Position numbers and translations under genes: made by a program
The notes under the pieces: model-generated
Told to the model about the DNA's origin: nothing
The model's input: the letters and a program-made list of their open reading frames with translations, nothing else
The model's database searches: none
Shown: one piece after another, positions 63,889 to 64,000 of the stretch
How the letters are laid out: every line of letters begins with the position of its first letter
How positions within the stretch are numbered: the first letter of the stretch is position 1
Assembly (NCBI RefSeq): GCF_014695975.1
Contig: NZ_JACJPI010000045.1
Location: 120,391-184,390, forward strand
DNA length: 64,000 bases
From: Leptolyngbya sp. FACHB-321
Lineage (GTDB): Bacteria > Cyanobacteriota > Cyanobacteriia > Leptolyngbyales > Leptolyngbyaceae
Direction: 5' to 3'

Positions 63889-64000
63889 ACCTGAGTTCGG
63901 GATAAGAACTGGGACAAGAAAGGGGCAAACCCGATAGGCTGAAAATGCAAAATCTCATGCCTGGTTTGCCCTCATGCTTAGTCTAGAAGCACTTTTTTGC
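63889..64000 (+). mobile_element. Left end of an insertion sequence, cut by the window
   Basis: After the permease the sequence ACCTGAGTTCGGGATAAG (63889-63906) looks like an IS terminus, and 85 bases later a transposase frame begins. Only the first part lies in the window. The IS982 assignment rests on the nine codons seen. Confidence 0.45.
63974..64000 (+). CDS. Transposase fragment (IS982-like), truncated at window end
   Basis: From ATG 63974 the frame reads MLSLEALFC up to the last base. IS982-family transposases often start with a similar M-x-L-x-x-LFC motif before DVDDFC. Nine codons are too few to be sure. Confidence 0.4.

Overview
The window is chromosomal DNA from a cyanobacterium. 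The evidence is the cytochrome b6f genes petC and petA, plant-type ferredoxin, an RbcR/Ycf30-type LysR regulator, bilin metabolism (bvdR), a pilMNOQ type IV pilus operon of the cyanobacterial layout, a GH100 neutral invertase, cyanobacterial DUF families (DUF3067, DUF2949, DUF5340-like), very frequent HIP1 octamers (GCGATCGC), and heptameric STRR-type repeats (TTTTGAG, GGCTAAA, GTTAGTT, CTGCCTT, GTCGGGA). The heptamer repeats suggest a filamentous or repeat-rich lineage. I cannot name the genus. Base composition is close to half G+C by eye. I found no rRNA, tRNA or CRISPR array, and no complete insertion sequence.

Layout. 0-4.7 kb: a small exported protein, a YiaA/YiaB-like membrane protein, an alpha/beta hydrolase, and a NurA-type nuclease carrying an in-frame repeat insertion. 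4.7-10.2 kb: pilM-pilN-pilO-pilQ. 10.2-16.5 kb: a pair of MITE-like repeats, a sorbosone-dehydrogenase-like lipoprotein, an SH3 lipoprotein, neutral invertase and a flavin monooxygenase. 16.5-21.3 kb: ruvA, sulfiredoxin, Dps, an unusual HTH/GrpE-like protein, a SpoIID-domain protein and ferredoxin. 21.6-28 kb: biliverdin reductase, ilvH, trmFO, a class I lysyl-tRNA synthetase and an AI-2E-type exporter. 28-35.6 kb: a poly-Asp exported protein, a pentapeptide/WD40 lipoprotein, a 2Fe-2S protein, a Roadblock-like protein, RbcR and a Ser/Thr kinase. 35.9-40.6 kb: two histidine kinases facing each other tail to tail, one with a bilin-binding-like GAF domain. 40.9-43.6 kb: groES-groEL with CIRCE and K-box elements. 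43.8-49.5 kb: a PPOX-family protein, ftsH, a DUF559-like N-terminal fragment, petCA and DUF3067. 49.5-64 kb: a methyltransferase, small proteins, a helical-repeat membrane protein, a class V aminotransferase, a coiled-coil protein, trpC, lpdA, argH and a CodB-type permease. The window closes on the first codons of a transposase.

Most genes are single housekeeping units, as is usual in cyanobacteria. The clear co-transcribed groups are pilMNOQ, groESL and petCA; rbcR with the kinase behind it is a possible pair. The less ordinary content is the class I LysRS, the HTH-GrpE-like fusion, the putative cyanobacteriochrome kinase, the histidine kinase with a degraded ATP-binding box, and the invasion of two reading frames by repeat DNA of the kind otherwise seen here between genes. 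I did not find a compact, clearly new multi-gene system such as a defence island or biosynthetic cluster.
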